From Syntrophus gentianae (GTDB lineage: Bacteria > Desulfobacterota > Syntrophia > Syntrophales > Syntrophaceae), in the NCBI RefSeq assembly GCF_900109885.1, contig NZ_FOBS01000033.1:1-32196 (forward strand): a stretch of 32,196 nt of DNA, in the 5' to 3' direction. Each line of letters starts with the position of its first letter. The stretch's first letter is position 1. Shown here one piece after another: positions 22,487-30,660 of this stretch. The notes beneath the pieces were generated by a model. The model was not told the origin of the DNA. It did not search any database and saw only the letters and a list, made by a program, of their open reading frames with translations. Made by a program: the position numbers and the translations under genes.

Positions 22487-25198
22487 ATGGGTCGTATACA
22501 GACGATGTTCAATCCGAGAACGATTGCCCTGATCGGAGCATCGGAGAAACCTGGCACCGTCGGTCGAACGACTTTGGAAAACCTGCTGTGCTCGAAAAAA
22601 AGGAAAATATACCCGATAAATCCGGCAAGGGAGTTCCTGCTTGGGATCAAGAGCTATTCTGATATTACAGTTGTTCCTGGACATGTAGATCTGGCGGTTA
22701 TTGCCACTCCCGCTTATTCGGTTCCGAAAATGGTGGAGAAATGCGGACTGGCAGGTGTGGACGGCGTGGTCATCCTGTCGGCTGGTTTCAGGGAAACCGG
22801 CGAAGAAGGAAAACTCCTGGAAGACGAGATCGGCGAGATCGGCAAAAGGTATGGGATGCGTATCCTTGGTCCGAACTGCGTAGGTCTTGTCCGTCCTTCC
22901 ACCAATTTGAAGGTGACCCTTCTCGAAAATACTCCCCCACCGGGAGATATCGCGTTCATCTCTCAGAGTGCGGCCCTCGGAAGTGCAATCCTCGACTGGG
23001 CGGCCGATGCAGGGATCGGGTTCAGTATGTTCGTTTCCTTAGGAGACATGATCGATATCGATTTTGGGGACATGATCGATTTTCTGGAAGAATATGACGA
23101 GGCGACCCAAAGCGTTCTCATCTATATGGAAAGCGTCGGTCAGGCGAGGAAGTTCATGAGCGCAGCCCGGCGATTTGCCCGCCGGAAACCCATCATTGTC
23201 TTAAAACCCGGCAGGTCTGTTGAAAGTGCAAAAGCCGTACAGTCTCATACCGGTGCCATGGCCGGTGACGATGCGGTGTACAGCGCGGCATTTCGGCGGG
23301 CCGGCATTTTGAGGGTTGAAGAGATAGCGGAACTCTTCGATGCCGCCGAGGTGCTATGTTCGGGGAAATTACCACAAGGCAAAAGAGTTGCCATCATTGG
23401 TTCAGCCGGGCTCTCGGTGATGACCACCGATTCCGTGATCAAACGGGGCGGAGAGCTCGCTGCTCTTTCACCGGAAAGTACGGGGCAGCTCAATACCGTT
23501 ATGCCGTCCTATTGGAACAAGGCCAATCCCGTTTATCTGCGCGGAGGTGCAACCGTAGAACAATATATCCATACGCTTTCGATATGCATTAAGGATAAAG
23601 CGGTGGATGGAGTCCTTGTAAATTACGTTCCCCTGAATTCCGCTTCCTCGACGGAAGTCGCGCAGGCCGTGACGGATATCGCCGGGAAAACGAGTAAGCC
23701 CATCATTGCCACGTGGACGGGTGGAAAAGATATTCAGGAGGGAAAACAGACCTTCCTGAAGCACGGAATTCCGGTCTATGATACGCCGGAAGAGGCGGTT
23801 CGAAGTTACATGAACATGTACAATTATAAAAGATATCTCGACCGCCTCTATGAAACCCCTGCCCAGTTGCCGGAACAGGATGCTCCGCCGAAGGATCGGT
23901 TGAAAGAAATTCTCAGGAATGCCCTTGCACAGGGACAGACCTTGCTCAATGAACAGGAATCGAAGGAATTTCTCTTGGCCTACGGAATTCCAGTTACAAT
24001 GCCCCAGGTAGCCCGGAATCCTGAAGAGGCGGCAGTCATCGCCGAAAAAATGGGTTATCCCGTTGTGATCAAGATCGTCTCACCGGACCTTTTCCACAAA
24101 ATGGATGTCGGCGGCGTCATGCTTGGGATCGAATCAAGCAATGATATGAAAAGCGCTTATGCGAAACTTATAGAGAACGTGAAGAAACATGCCCCGGCGG
24201 CCGCTCTGAGCGGGGTGGCCGTGGAAAAGATGATGATCGACGTGGATTACGAAATTCTGTTGGGGGCGAAAAAAGATAAGGATTTCGGCTCCGTTCTTCT
24301 CTTCGGAACCGGCGGGACCATGACAGAGGCCATCCGGGATTATGCCATCGGGCTTCCTCCCCTCAACAAAAGTCTGGCAACCATGCTGATGGAGGACACA
24401 AAAGCCTACCGAATGCTTCAGGGATTCCGAGGCAGACCGACAGCGGATTTGCAAAGGGTCGAAGAAATTATTGTCAATTTTTCCAATCTCGTCGTTGATT
24501 TTCCCGAAATTGTCGAGATCGATGTCAATCCCCTGGCCATCTCCGCAGGCAATGTAGCCGCCCTCGATGCAAGGATCGTCATTGAACGAGTGGATATGAC
24601 AGGTGCCTCATCGGCCCATCCGCACCTGGCCATTAGTCCCTATCCCGCAAAATACATTTCCTCCTGGATGTTGCCGCCCGACACCAAAGTGATCCTCAGA
24701 CCGATTCGTCCGGAAGACGAGCCGGCAAAATATGAGATGCTCTTCTCCTCTTCCCCGGACTCATTAAGGACCCGGTTCTTCTCCCCCATGAAGGAGATCC
24801 CCCATAAGTTTCTCATTTACTTCGTCAATGTCGATTACGATCGTAACATTTCAATTATTGCCGAAATAGAGGAAAACAAAAAGAAAAAAATGATCGGGGC
24901 GGCAAGCATCTTTATGAATGCAGACGGGACCTCTGGAGAACTGGCGGCTTTTGTCCATGATGCGTACCAGGGGAGAGGTCTGGGGCCCAAGTTCGTCCAT
25001 ATCCTCCTGGATATTGCCCGGGAGAAATCCCTGCACCAGGTCCGGGCCGAGGTGCTTCGGGAAAACACGAGGATGGCGGGGATCTTCAGGAACTTTGGTT
25101 TTTCAGCCCGTCATCTGGAGGCGGATGTCATCGAATACCGGTTGAAATTGAACGGACCCTTATCACTGTTACGAGCTTCATCCAATCTTTTCCTTTAA
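22487..25198 (+). CDS. ADP-forming acyl-CoA (acetate-CoA) synthetase fused to a GNAT domain
   Basis: The 903-aa protein has, in order: a CoA-binding domain (TIALIGASEKPGTVGRTTLENLL; RILGPNCVGLV), succinyl-CoA-ligase-like domains with FISQSAALGSAILDW and the phospho-histidine loop QSHTGAMAG (His254), an ATP-grasp domain (about residues 480-700; YGIPVTMPQVARNPEEAAVIAEKMGYPVVIKIVSPDLFHKMDVGGV), and a C-terminal GNAT acetyltransferase (about 735-890; GRGLGPKFVHILLDIAREKSL, VRAEVLRENTRMAGIFRNFGF). The synthetase half interconverts an acid plus CoA and ATP with acyl-CoA plus ADP and Pi. This fusion is also the layout of Pat-type protein lysine acetyltransferases, in which the synthetase half may be inactive; here the catalytic His is kept. 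It is flanked by two paralogous tetR genes and is probably unrelated to metal uptake. Confidence 0.9.
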   Translation: MGRIQTMFNPRTIALIGASEKPGTVGRTTLENLLCSKKRKIYPINPAREFLLGIKSYSDITVVPGHVDLAVIATPAYSVPKMVEKCGLAGVDGVVILSAGFRETGEEGKLLEDEIGEIGKRYGMRILGPNCVGLVRPSTNLKVTLLENTPPPGDIAFISQSAALGSAILDWAADAGIGFSMFVSLGDMIDIDFGDMIDFLEEYDEATQSVLIYMESVGQARKFMSAARRFARRKPIIVLKPGRSVESAKAVQSHTGAMAGDDAVYSAAFRRAGILRVEEIAELFDAAEVLCSGKLPQGKRVAIIGSAGLSVMTTDSVIKRGGELAALSPESTGQLNTVMPSYWNKANPVYLRGGATVEQYIHTLSICIKDKAVDGVLVNYVPLNSASSTEVAQAVTDIAGKTSKPIIATWTGGKDIQEGKQTFLKHGIPVYDTPEEAVRSYMNMYNYKRYLDRLYETPAQLPEQDAPPKDRLKEILRNALAQGQTLLNEQESKEFLLAYGIPVTMPQVARNPEEAAVIAEKMGYPVVIKIVSPDLFHKMDVGGVMLGIESSNDMKSAYAKLIENVKKHAPAAALSGVAVEKMMIDVDYEILLGAKKDKDFGSVLLFGTGGTMTEAIRDYAIGLPPLNKSLATMLMEDTKAYRMLQGFRGRPTADLQRVEEIIVNFSNLVVDFPEIVEIDVNPLAISAGNVAALDARIVIERVDMTGASSAHPHLAISPYPAKYISSWMLPPDTKVILRPIRPEDEPAKYEMLFSSSPDSLRTRFFSPMKEIPHKFLIYFVNVDYDRNISIIAEIEENKKKKMIGAASIFMNADGTSGELAAFVHDAYQGRGLGPKFVHILLDIAREKSLHQVRAEVLRENTRMAGIFRNFGFSARHLEADVIEYRLKLNGPLSLLRASSNLFL

Positions 25199-25265
25199 GG
25201 GGTCCATGAAAGACAAACTGACAGGTTTCGAACTTCATTGAGCAATGTTTCAGGGAGATTTCAAT

Positions 25266-25922
25266 ATGAAGAGGAAGAGGGATTTGAGGAAGCAGGAGAT
25301 TCTGCAGGCGGCGCTGGATGTCTTCGGCAGGACCGATTTTCAAAGGGCCTGCATCTCGGAGATCGCCCGAAAGGCGAAGATTTCCGAAGGGACGATTTAT
25401 TTTTACTTCAAGAACAAGGAAGATCTTTTCTTCTCGATTCCGGCGCAGAAGATCGAAGAGTTCTGCGAGGGGCTCGAGTTCCACTTGCAGGGGATTCAGG
25501 ATGCCCCCGGTAAACTGACAAAAATGATCTGGTTCTATCTTTATTTTTTCAAGACAAATCCGGTCTATGCACGGATCTTGATGCTGGAGATGAGCGTGAG
25601 CAAGCGTTTTTCCAAGTCGATAACCTTTGATCGGATCCCGGTCTTTACCGACAGGATTCTTGAAATTGTCAGGGAGGGTCAGGAGAAGGGCTTTTTTCGA
25701 AAAGATCTGGATGGATGCCTCGTGCGGGATATTTTGCTGTCCTTTCTGGAGTACAGGGTGACCCGTTGGCTCCTCAATGAGGAAAGTTATGAGCTTTTGG
25801 AGAATTACGGCGAGATCTTTGACTTTATTCAGGAAACTCAGCGTCCTTGTCGCCAGGGCATCTTCAGCTTCGAGGGGCTTGGAATACCGTCTACCGTATC
25901 TTCTTTCAAGCCTCCTCAATAA
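25266..25922 (+). CDS. TetR-family transcriptional regulator, copy 2
   Basis: The 218-aa regulator has an N-terminal HTH (EILQAALDVFGRTDFQRACISEIARKAKISEGTIYFYFKNKEDLFFSI) and a helical ligand domain. It is paralogous to the regulator at 20366, with an extra C-terminal tail of about 30 residues (ETQRPCRQGIFSFEGLGIPSTVSSFKPPQ). The start is placed at ATG 25266, because AGGGAG lies eight bases before it and the N-terminus (MKRKRDLRKQEIL) then aligns with copy 1 (MKKKDWRKQQIL); an ATG at 25245 adds seven residues. It follows the acyl-CoA synthetase gene by 67 bases and may regulate it. Confidence 0.9.
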   Translation: MKRKRDLRKQEILQAALDVFGRTDFQRACISEIARKAKISEGTIYFYFKNKEDLFFSIPAQKIEEFCEGLEFHLQGIQDAPGKLTKMIWFYLYFFKTNPVYARILMLEMSVSKRFSKSITFDRIPVFTDRILEIVREGQEKGFFRKDLDGCLVRDILLSFLEYRVTRWLLNEESYELLENYGEIFDFIQETQRPCRQGIFSFEGLGIPSTVSSFKPPQ

Positions 25923-26018
25923 TGCATCCCATTCATTTTAATGCGTCAAAATAGCATCAAATCAAGAGCGCAGCTTCGGTTTTTGCCAATACTGGGTTGT
26001 ATTTCGGGGTGATCTGTG

Positions 26019-26064
26019 TTATGCCCTGTATAACTTAAGTCGAAAACCGCCGAAGGTCGGCGGT
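26019..26064 (+). promoter_or_regulatory. modABC upstream region: operator dyad and leader hairpin
   Basis: A dyad TTATG-N10-CTTAA (26019-26038, one mismatch to the consensus) overlaps TATAAC (26029-26034), a good -10 without a good -35 at 17 bases, so an activator may be needed. Ten bases on is a hairpin with an 8-bp stem and 3-base loop (26046-26053 with 26057-26064; ACCGCCGA) in the leader of modA. AGGA precedes the modA start. The 195-base gap has no gene. Confidence 0.5.
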
Positions 26065-26117
26065 CAGGCAGGTCCCCCCTTGAATACAGAAAATCAAATT
26101 TCAGAAAGGAACAAAGG

Positions 26118-26870
26118 ATGAAAAACTGGACCATTAAACTCTTCTTGGCTGTGTTTTGTTTCGTCTTTTTGACCGGATCGGCCCTTGCGGCTGACGTTAA
26201 CCTGTCCGTAGCGGCCAGTCTCAGGGAGGCGGTAACGGAACTCTCTGCGGATTTTGCAAAAAAGAATCCGGGCGTTGCTTTTCAGCGGAACTTCGGCGCC
26301 TCCGGGGCGCTGGCGAAGCAGATCGAAAACGGCGCCCCCTGTGACCTGTTCTTTTCCGCCAATGTCGAATGGGTGGACTATCTGAAAGAGAAGAAGCTGG
26401 TGGCAGCACAGAACACAGCCACCTTCGCCTTCAATGAGCTGGTTTTCGTGGGCAAGCCCGGCCTCAAGGTAAGCAGTCTTCAGGATGTGACCAAGCTGGG
26501 AAAGGTCGCCATCGGCAGCCCGAAGAGTGTCCCCGCCGGCCAGTATGCCATGGAGGCGCTCAAGAAAGCGGGATTGGACAAACAGATGGAAAATAAGCTG
26601 GTGATGGCCAGAGACGTCCGGGAATGCCTGATGTACGCCGAACGCGGTGAAGTGGACGGCGCCTTTGTCTACAAGACGGACGCGATGATCCTGGCCAAGG
26701 ATGTGAAGATTCTTTTTGTCGTGCCCCAGAACTATTATCCGAGAGTGACCTATCCCGTGGCGCTCACCGCAGCTGGCAGTAAGAAGGGTGAAGCGGCTGC
26801 CTTTTACAAGTTCCTCCAATCCGCCGAGGCCAAAAAGGTCCTTACCAGATACGGCTTTGCGGTGAAATAA
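26118..26870 (+). CDS. modA: Molybdate/tungstate ABC transporter substrate-binding protein
   Basis: The 250-aa protein has a signal peptide (LFLAVFCFVFLTGSALA) and all the ModA landmarks: VAASLREAVTELSADFAKKNPGV, FGASGALAKQIENGAPCDLFFSANVEWVDYLKEKKLV and the later RGEVDGAFVYKTDA. It binds molybdate or tungstate in the periplasm and passes it to ModB/ModC. Length is normal. The gene is seven bases from modB and heads an operon of three. The single operator dyad at 26019 puts it in the same putative regulon as the TonB-dependent operon. Confidence 0.95.
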   Translation: MKNWTIKLFLAVFCFVFLTGSALAADVNLSVAASLREAVTELSADFAKKNPGVAFQRNFGASGALAKQIENGAPCDLFFSANVEWVDYLKEKKLVAAQNTATFAFNELVFVGKPGLKVSSLQDVTKLGKVAIGSPKSVPAGQYAMEALKKAGLDKQMENKLVMARDVRECLMYAERGEVDGAFVYKTDAMILAKDVKILFVVPQNYYPRVTYPVALTAAGSKKGEAAAFYKFLQSAEAKKVLTRYGFAVK

Positions 26871-26877
26871 TCCCTTC

Positions 26878-27564
26878 ATGCCCGGTTTTACCCCTACCGA
26901 TTATTCGGCAATCCTGCTGTCAATCAGGGTGGCCATTGTGGCCACCCTGATTTCCCTTCCCTTCGGGTTTGCCGTTGCCTACCTCATGACCTTCCGAAAG
27001 TTTCGAGGGCGCGTCGCCCTGGATGTCCTGGTCAATCTTCCCCTGACGCTGCCGCCCGTTGTGGTCGGTTATCTCCTTCTGCTCCTCCTGGGACAGCAGG
27101 GGTGGGTCGGAAGGACGATCCTCCAGCCTCTGGGCATTCAGTTGATTTTCACCTGGAAGGCGGCGGTCATTGCCACAGCGGTCGTGGGTTTCCCCCTGAT
27201 GGTCCGATCGATGCGGACGGGAATGGAAACGATCGACGTGCGCCTGATTCAGGCTTCCCGGACGCTCGGTGCGGGCTGGTTCGACAATGTCATAACGGTC
27301 ATTCTGCCCCTTTCCGTCCGGGGAATCATTGCCGGCTCCGTTCTTATGTTCGCCCGGGGACTGGGGGAGTTCGGGGCCACGATCATCGTTGCCGGCAACA
27401 TCCCCGGTATCACCCAGACGATCCCCCTGGCAATCTATGAATACGTCAGCTCCCCCCGGGGCGATGTCATGGCCATGGCCCTCTGTCTCGTGTCCATAAC
27501 GATCTCCGTAGCCGTGCTCATCTTCCATGAATGGCTGGGGAGAAAAATGATCCGGACGGACTGA
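26878..27564 (+). CDS. modB: Molybdate ABC transporter permease
   Basis: The 228-aa inner-membrane protein has five to six helices and the ModB/CysTW motifs: FRKFRGRVALDVLVNLPLTLPPVVVGYLLLLLLGQQGW early, and the ATPase-contact (EAA) loop IQASRTLGAGWFDNVITVILPLSVRGIIAGSVLMFARGLGEFGATIIVAGNIPG. This is the channel for molybdate/tungstate. It starts seven bases after modA and ends one base before modC. Confidence 0.95.
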   Translation: MPGFTPTDYSAILLSIRVAIVATLISLPFGFAVAYLMTFRKFRGRVALDVLVNLPLTLPPVVVGYLLLLLLGQQGWVGRTILQPLGIQLIFTWKAAVIATAVVGFPLMVRSMRTGMETIDVRLIQASRTLGAGWFDNVITVILPLSVRGIIAGSVLMFARGLGEFGATIIVAGNIPGITQTIPLAIYEYVSSPRGDVMAMALCLVSITISVAVLIFHEWLGRKMIRTD

Positions 27565-27565
27565 C

Positions 27566-28621
27566 ATGGAACTGCGCATCGACATCGAGAAACAGTTTGG
27601 CGCCTTTTCCCTGGGGGCGGACTGTACGGTTGAAGGGGATCGGATCGGCCTCTTCGGACCCTCGGGGAGCGGAAAGTCCACCTTGGTGGGACTCGTCGCC
27701 GGATTGCACAAGCCCGATCGCGGCACGATCCTTATTGATGGGGAAGCGCTCTTCGACAGCGGGAAAGGGATAAACATTCCGGTGGAAAAGCGGCGGATCG
27801 GCATGGTCTTTCAACTTCCCCACCTCTTCCCCCATCTGAACGTCAAGAAGAACCTCCTTTACGGGTACAAACGCTGCGCCCCGGATCACCGCAAGATTGC
27901 CCTGGAGAGTGTCGTTGAGGTCCTGCAGATTGGGCATCTGCTGAATCGGGGTGTGAGGAATCTCTCCGGCGGGGAGAGGCAGAGGGTGTCCATCGGCCGG
28001 GCAATCCTTTCCAATCCCCGGCTGCTCATCATGGACGAGCCTCTGTCCGGCCTTGACGACAGTCTGAAATACTCGATCATCCCCTTTTTGAAAAGCGTCT
28101 CCGAGACCTTTCGCATTCCTTATCTCTTCATCTCCCATTCTCTGATAGAAATGAGGATCATGACGGACAGGGTGCTCAATGTCGCCGACGGCCACATCGC
28201 CGGTCAGATGACGGCGGAGGAATTGGCGCGGACCCGCATGGGAGAAAGTGAAGCCGGTTACACCAACCTCCTGAAACTGAGATTTTCCCATCGCCTGAAT
28301 GGCCTCCAGGTTTATATCTGTGGAGAGGTGCCGCTGCTCGTTTCCGGGAAGAGTGATCTGCCCGAGGGCCTTTTTGAACTTTCCTCCACGGACATCATTC
28401 TTTTCAAGCGGCATCCGGAGGCGATCAGCGCCCGTAATCTCCTGCAATGCCATGTGGTTGATGTTTTTGAAACAGGATTCCGGCTTGGCGTGGAGCTGGA
28501 ATGCGGGGGAGAACGTCTGATCGCCGAGATTTCCAGGCAGGCTGCCGAGGATCTGGAAATCGTCACGGGAATCGAGATCTATGCGGCGATCAAGGCATCG
28601 GCCTTTCGGCGGTTGGGATAA
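27566..28621 (+). CDS. modC: Molybdate ABC transporter ATPase with TOBE domain
   Basis: The 351-aa ATPase has Walker A GPSGSGKS (31-38), signature LSGGE (133-137), Walker B LLIMDEP (153-159) and FISHS. The C-terminal TOBE/Mop-like domain, from about residue 285 (ISARNLLQCHVVDVFETGFRLGVELECGGERLIAEI..YAAIKASAF), matches the 'SARN' and 'AIKASA' motifs of the di-Mop protein at 21091. Such domains bind molybdate and inhibit the transporter when it is abundant. Length is normal for ModC. It follows modB with a one-base gap and ends 17 bases before the hairpin. Confidence 0.95.
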   Translation: MELRIDIEKQFGAFSLGADCTVEGDRIGLFGPSGSGKSTLVGLVAGLHKPDRGTILIDGEALFDSGKGINIPVEKRRIGMVFQLPHLFPHLNVKKNLLYGYKRCAPDHRKIALESVVEVLQIGHLLNRGVRNLSGGERQRVSIGRAILSNPRLLIMDEPLSGLDDSLKYSIIPFLKSVSETFRIPYLFISHSLIEMRIMTDRVLNVADGHIAGQMTAEELARTRMGESEAGYTNLLKLRFSHRLNGLQVYICGEVPLLVSGKSDLPEGLFELSSTDIILFKRHPEAISARNLLQCHVVDVFETGFRLGVELECGGERLIAEISRQAAEDLEIVTGIEIYAAIKASAFRRLG

Positions 28622-28637
28622 AAAGAACGGACCTTCC

Positions 28638-28690
28638 GGGAACTTCTTCCCGGAGACGAAAGAACCGCCTTCTCCGGGAAGAAGTTTCCC
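28638..28690. terminator. 19-bp stem hairpin between convergent modC and TPR gene (repeat copy 2)
   Basis: Bases 28638-28656 pair with 28671-28690 over 19 bp with one bulged T; the loop is 14 bases and begins CGAAAGAACC. The left arm plus the start of the loop are identical over 26 bases to the hairpin at 21028-21084, and the right arm matches too. It is followed by CTGCTTTTA on plus and, on minus, by TTCTTTTTAT after about ten bases, so it can terminate both ways. Confidence 0.7.
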
Positions 28691-28728
28691 TGCTTTTACG
28701 ATGCCATCATCTTATTTCAGGGCAGAAC

Positions 28729-29346
28729 TCAGGCCGAACGTATTGGTGCGTACCAGATCTCACAATTCGGTTTAATCACAACCGGCTTGTCGTAGATTCG
28801 AAGCGCAACGTCCAGCTCTTTGAGTTCTTCCAGGACGATTCCGCGATTATGGTGTGCCTTCTCATAATCCGGTATCAGGGAAATCGCCTTATTGTAACTT
28901 TTAATCGCCGCGCATAACTCCTTGAGTTCATGCAGGACATTCCCCCGATTGTAATAGGCCTCCGCATAATCCGGGCTCAAGGCGATTGCCCGGTCATAGC
29001 TCTTCCGGGACAGGTCCAGCTTGCCGAGTTTATGCAGAACAAGTCCGAGATTGTAATAGGCCACGGCGAAGTCTGGTTTCAATTCGATCGCCTTTCTGAA
29101 GAATGCTTCTGCGCGCGGATAGTTCGTCCTTTGAGCGGATAAGATGCCCGATAAGGTCACCGCATCAAAATGTTCCGGCTGAATTTTCAGAACTTCTTCG
29201 TAAAGCGCTTCGGCTTGAGCAAACTGTCCTTTTTGATGCAGGGAAAGCCCTCTTTCAAAAAGCTGCCGGGATTGCGTCGAGGCCTTGTCCTCCGTATCGC
29301 CTTGGAGAGTCTTAGTATTTCGGGAATTCGTCATGATTAACCCCAT
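28729..29346 (-). CDS. TPR-repeat protein
   Basis: The 205-aa protein has an N-terminal linker of about 25 residues, then about five tetratricopeptide repeats in register: LFERGLSLHQKGQFAQAEALYEEVLKIQP, FRKAIELKPDFAVAYYNLGLVLHKLGKLD, YDRAIALSPDYAEAYYNRGNVLHELKEL and so on. The last repeat breaks off (YDKPVVIKPNCEIWYAPIRSA), so the C-terminus may have been shortened. No signal peptide or membrane segment; a protein-interaction scaffold in the cytoplasm. The ATG at 29346 has AAGGA before it and follows the stop of the PEP-CTERM gene by 11 bases; a longer in-frame extension would overlap that gene. Probably co-transcribed with it. Confidence 0.85.
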   Translation of the reverse strand: MGLIMTNSRNTKTLQGDTEDKASTQSRQLFERGLSLHQKGQFAQAEALYEEVLKIQPEHFDAVTLSGILSAQRTNYPRAEAFFRKAIELKPDFAVAYYNLGLVLHKLGKLDLSRKSYDRAIALSPDYAEAYYNRGNVLHELKELCAAIKSYNKAISLIPDYEKAHHNRGIVLEELKELDVALRIYDKPVVIKPNCEIWYAPIRSA

Positions 29347-29357
29347 TTCCTCATCCT

Positions 29358-30362
29358 TCAGCTCTGCATGCGTCTCCTCAATCCGATGAGGCCCAGAAGG
29401 CCGGGGGCAAGCAGCAACAGGCTCGGCGGCAAAGGAACGGCGCTGACATGGAGTTCCGTCAGACCTTTGCCCCATCTGCCGTTGTTTACATCGGCCGTGA
29501 TCACGGAACGAACGCCGCTGCTTTCGCCATTAACGGACAACAAGTCCAAAACGCCTGAGGTGTGAGGACTCTGGCCGTTGGCGAGGACATAGTTCGTGTC
29601 CTCATTCACATTCACATTCGTCAGTTCGTACATGGAAAGGATCGTCTTGTACCCGTCGGAGGAAATGGCAACGGCATAACTGAGCAGGTTGCCCGTGTCG
29701 ACGCCGGCGGCTTCAAGTACCGAGGCAATCGTTGGTCCTGTCCGGCTTGTCGTTTTGCTGCTGTAAGTGGCAGTGTAGGTTACCGACGGCATTGCCTGAA
29801 GATCCGCCAGGGTATAGTTCGCGGAAGCCGTACCGGAGACGGTGACTCCCGTCGATTTGGTCAAGGTTCCATAGCCCATCCAGACATCGGCGGCATGGAC
29901 GACTTCGATATCGGTCACGCCGGTAACGGACCGGCCTGCGCCGGACAAATCATACACGCCGTCGCTGTTGGAGTCCGTCAGGGTAACCGTGCTGTTTCCG
30001 AACCTGGGGTCTATTTCACCGATTGAGTAGAGCGCTTTCCCGCTTGCTCCGGAGACGAGGACGAAGTCGCCTTCGATCCAGTTATGATTGATCGAATTGT
30101 AGGTGTTGTTGTTGACCCTGTTGATCACGCCCCTGCTGTATGTACCGTCAGCCCCACCAGCGCTCGAGGATGAAGTCTCCTTGAAAACATCAAACCAGAG
30201 ATTGCCGCCTGTTGTACCATAGGTGGAATAAGTGCTTGTGTCTTTGTCCCATGCCTGACCGATATCTCCAGCCACCGTATATGCCGCCTGGACCGGGCTG
30301 CTCCAGGCAAAAAACATGATCGATAAAACGATGAACCAAATAAAACCGTAACGTGTCCTCAT
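29358..30362 (-). CDS. PEP-CTERM surface protein with sulfite-oxidase-fold-like domains
   Basis: The 334-aa protein has an export signal (FIWFIVLSIMFFAWSSPVQA) and ends with VPLPPSLLLLAPGLLGLIGLRRRMQS, a VPLP-type PEP-CTERM signal. The body looks like two copies of a molybdopterin-oxidoreductase (PF00174)-like unit. The second is clearer: NYTLADLQAMPSVTYTATYSSKTTSRTGPTIASVLEAAGVD..AVAISSDGYKTILSMYELTNV..NYVLANGQSP. The first keeps the later half (GKALYSIGEIDPRFGN.. GVTDIEVVHA). The Mo-ligating Cys is absent: the equivalent stretch reads TATYSS. It is therefore unlikely to be a Moco enzyme. The start is ATG 30362 with AAGGAGA before it. The upstream dyad at 30513 ties it to the Mo regulon. Role unknown; binding of an oxyanion or chelate at the surface is speculation. 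Confidence 0.72.
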   Translation of the reverse strand: MRTRYGFIWFIVLSIMFFAWSSPVQAAYTVAGDIGQAWDKDTSTYSTYGTTGGNLWFDVFKETSSSSAGGADGTYSRGVINRVNNNTYNSINHNWIEGDFVLVSGASGKALYSIGEIDPRFGNSTVTLTDSNSDGVYDLSGAGRSVTGVTDIEVVHAADVWMGYGTLTKSTGVTVSGTASANYTLADLQAMPSVTYTATYSSKTTSRTGPTIASVLEAAGVDTGNLLSYAVAISSDGYKTILSMYELTNVNVNEDTNYVLANGQSPHTSGVLDLLSVNGESSGVRSVITADVNNGRWGKGLTELHVSAVPLPPSLLLLAPGLLGLIGLRRRMQS

Positions 30363-30512
30363 GATGGTTTTCTCCTTGATAATCAACAAATGGGTTTATT
30401 GTGGGTCGTATTGTTTATCCTTATCAATCTGTGCCATTCAAGGCCTTGTCGCCACCTCCTTCCCCGAAAGTCTTGATGCCGCTTCTTAGGAAACGGCAGT
30501 ATAAAATATAGC

Positions 30513-30549
30513 ATATGCTTCTATATGCATAAGCTTCGGGGTTTGTCCA
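30513..30549 (-). promoter_or_regulatory. Operator dyad and promoter upstream of the PEP-CTERM gene
   Basis: The dyad ATATG-N10-CATAA lies at 30513-30532, with GC flanking both arms. On the minus strand TGGACA (30549-30544) and TATAGA (30525-30520) are 18 bases apart, so the dyad covers the -10 and part of the spacer, a repressor-like position. The same stretch also reads GCATAT-N6-ATATGC. It shares the 435-base gap 30363-30797 with the divergent array at 30661. Confidence 0.6.
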
Positions 30550-30660
30550 TACTGAAAATGATGTCCTTTATTTCGTAAGAAGAAAGTGTGCGAAACCTTA
30601 ATCCGGCATCAGGTTCAAAGGTAAGTGTCGGAGTATTCGAAGAAGGATTCGGGAATCTGC

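Noticed and set aside
30512-30527. CATAT-N6-ATATG reading of the site upstream of the PEP-CTERM gene, as in a dif core or ModE box
   Set aside because: Only this site has it; the N10 dyad at 30513-30532 explains the same bases and is shared with the other promoters.
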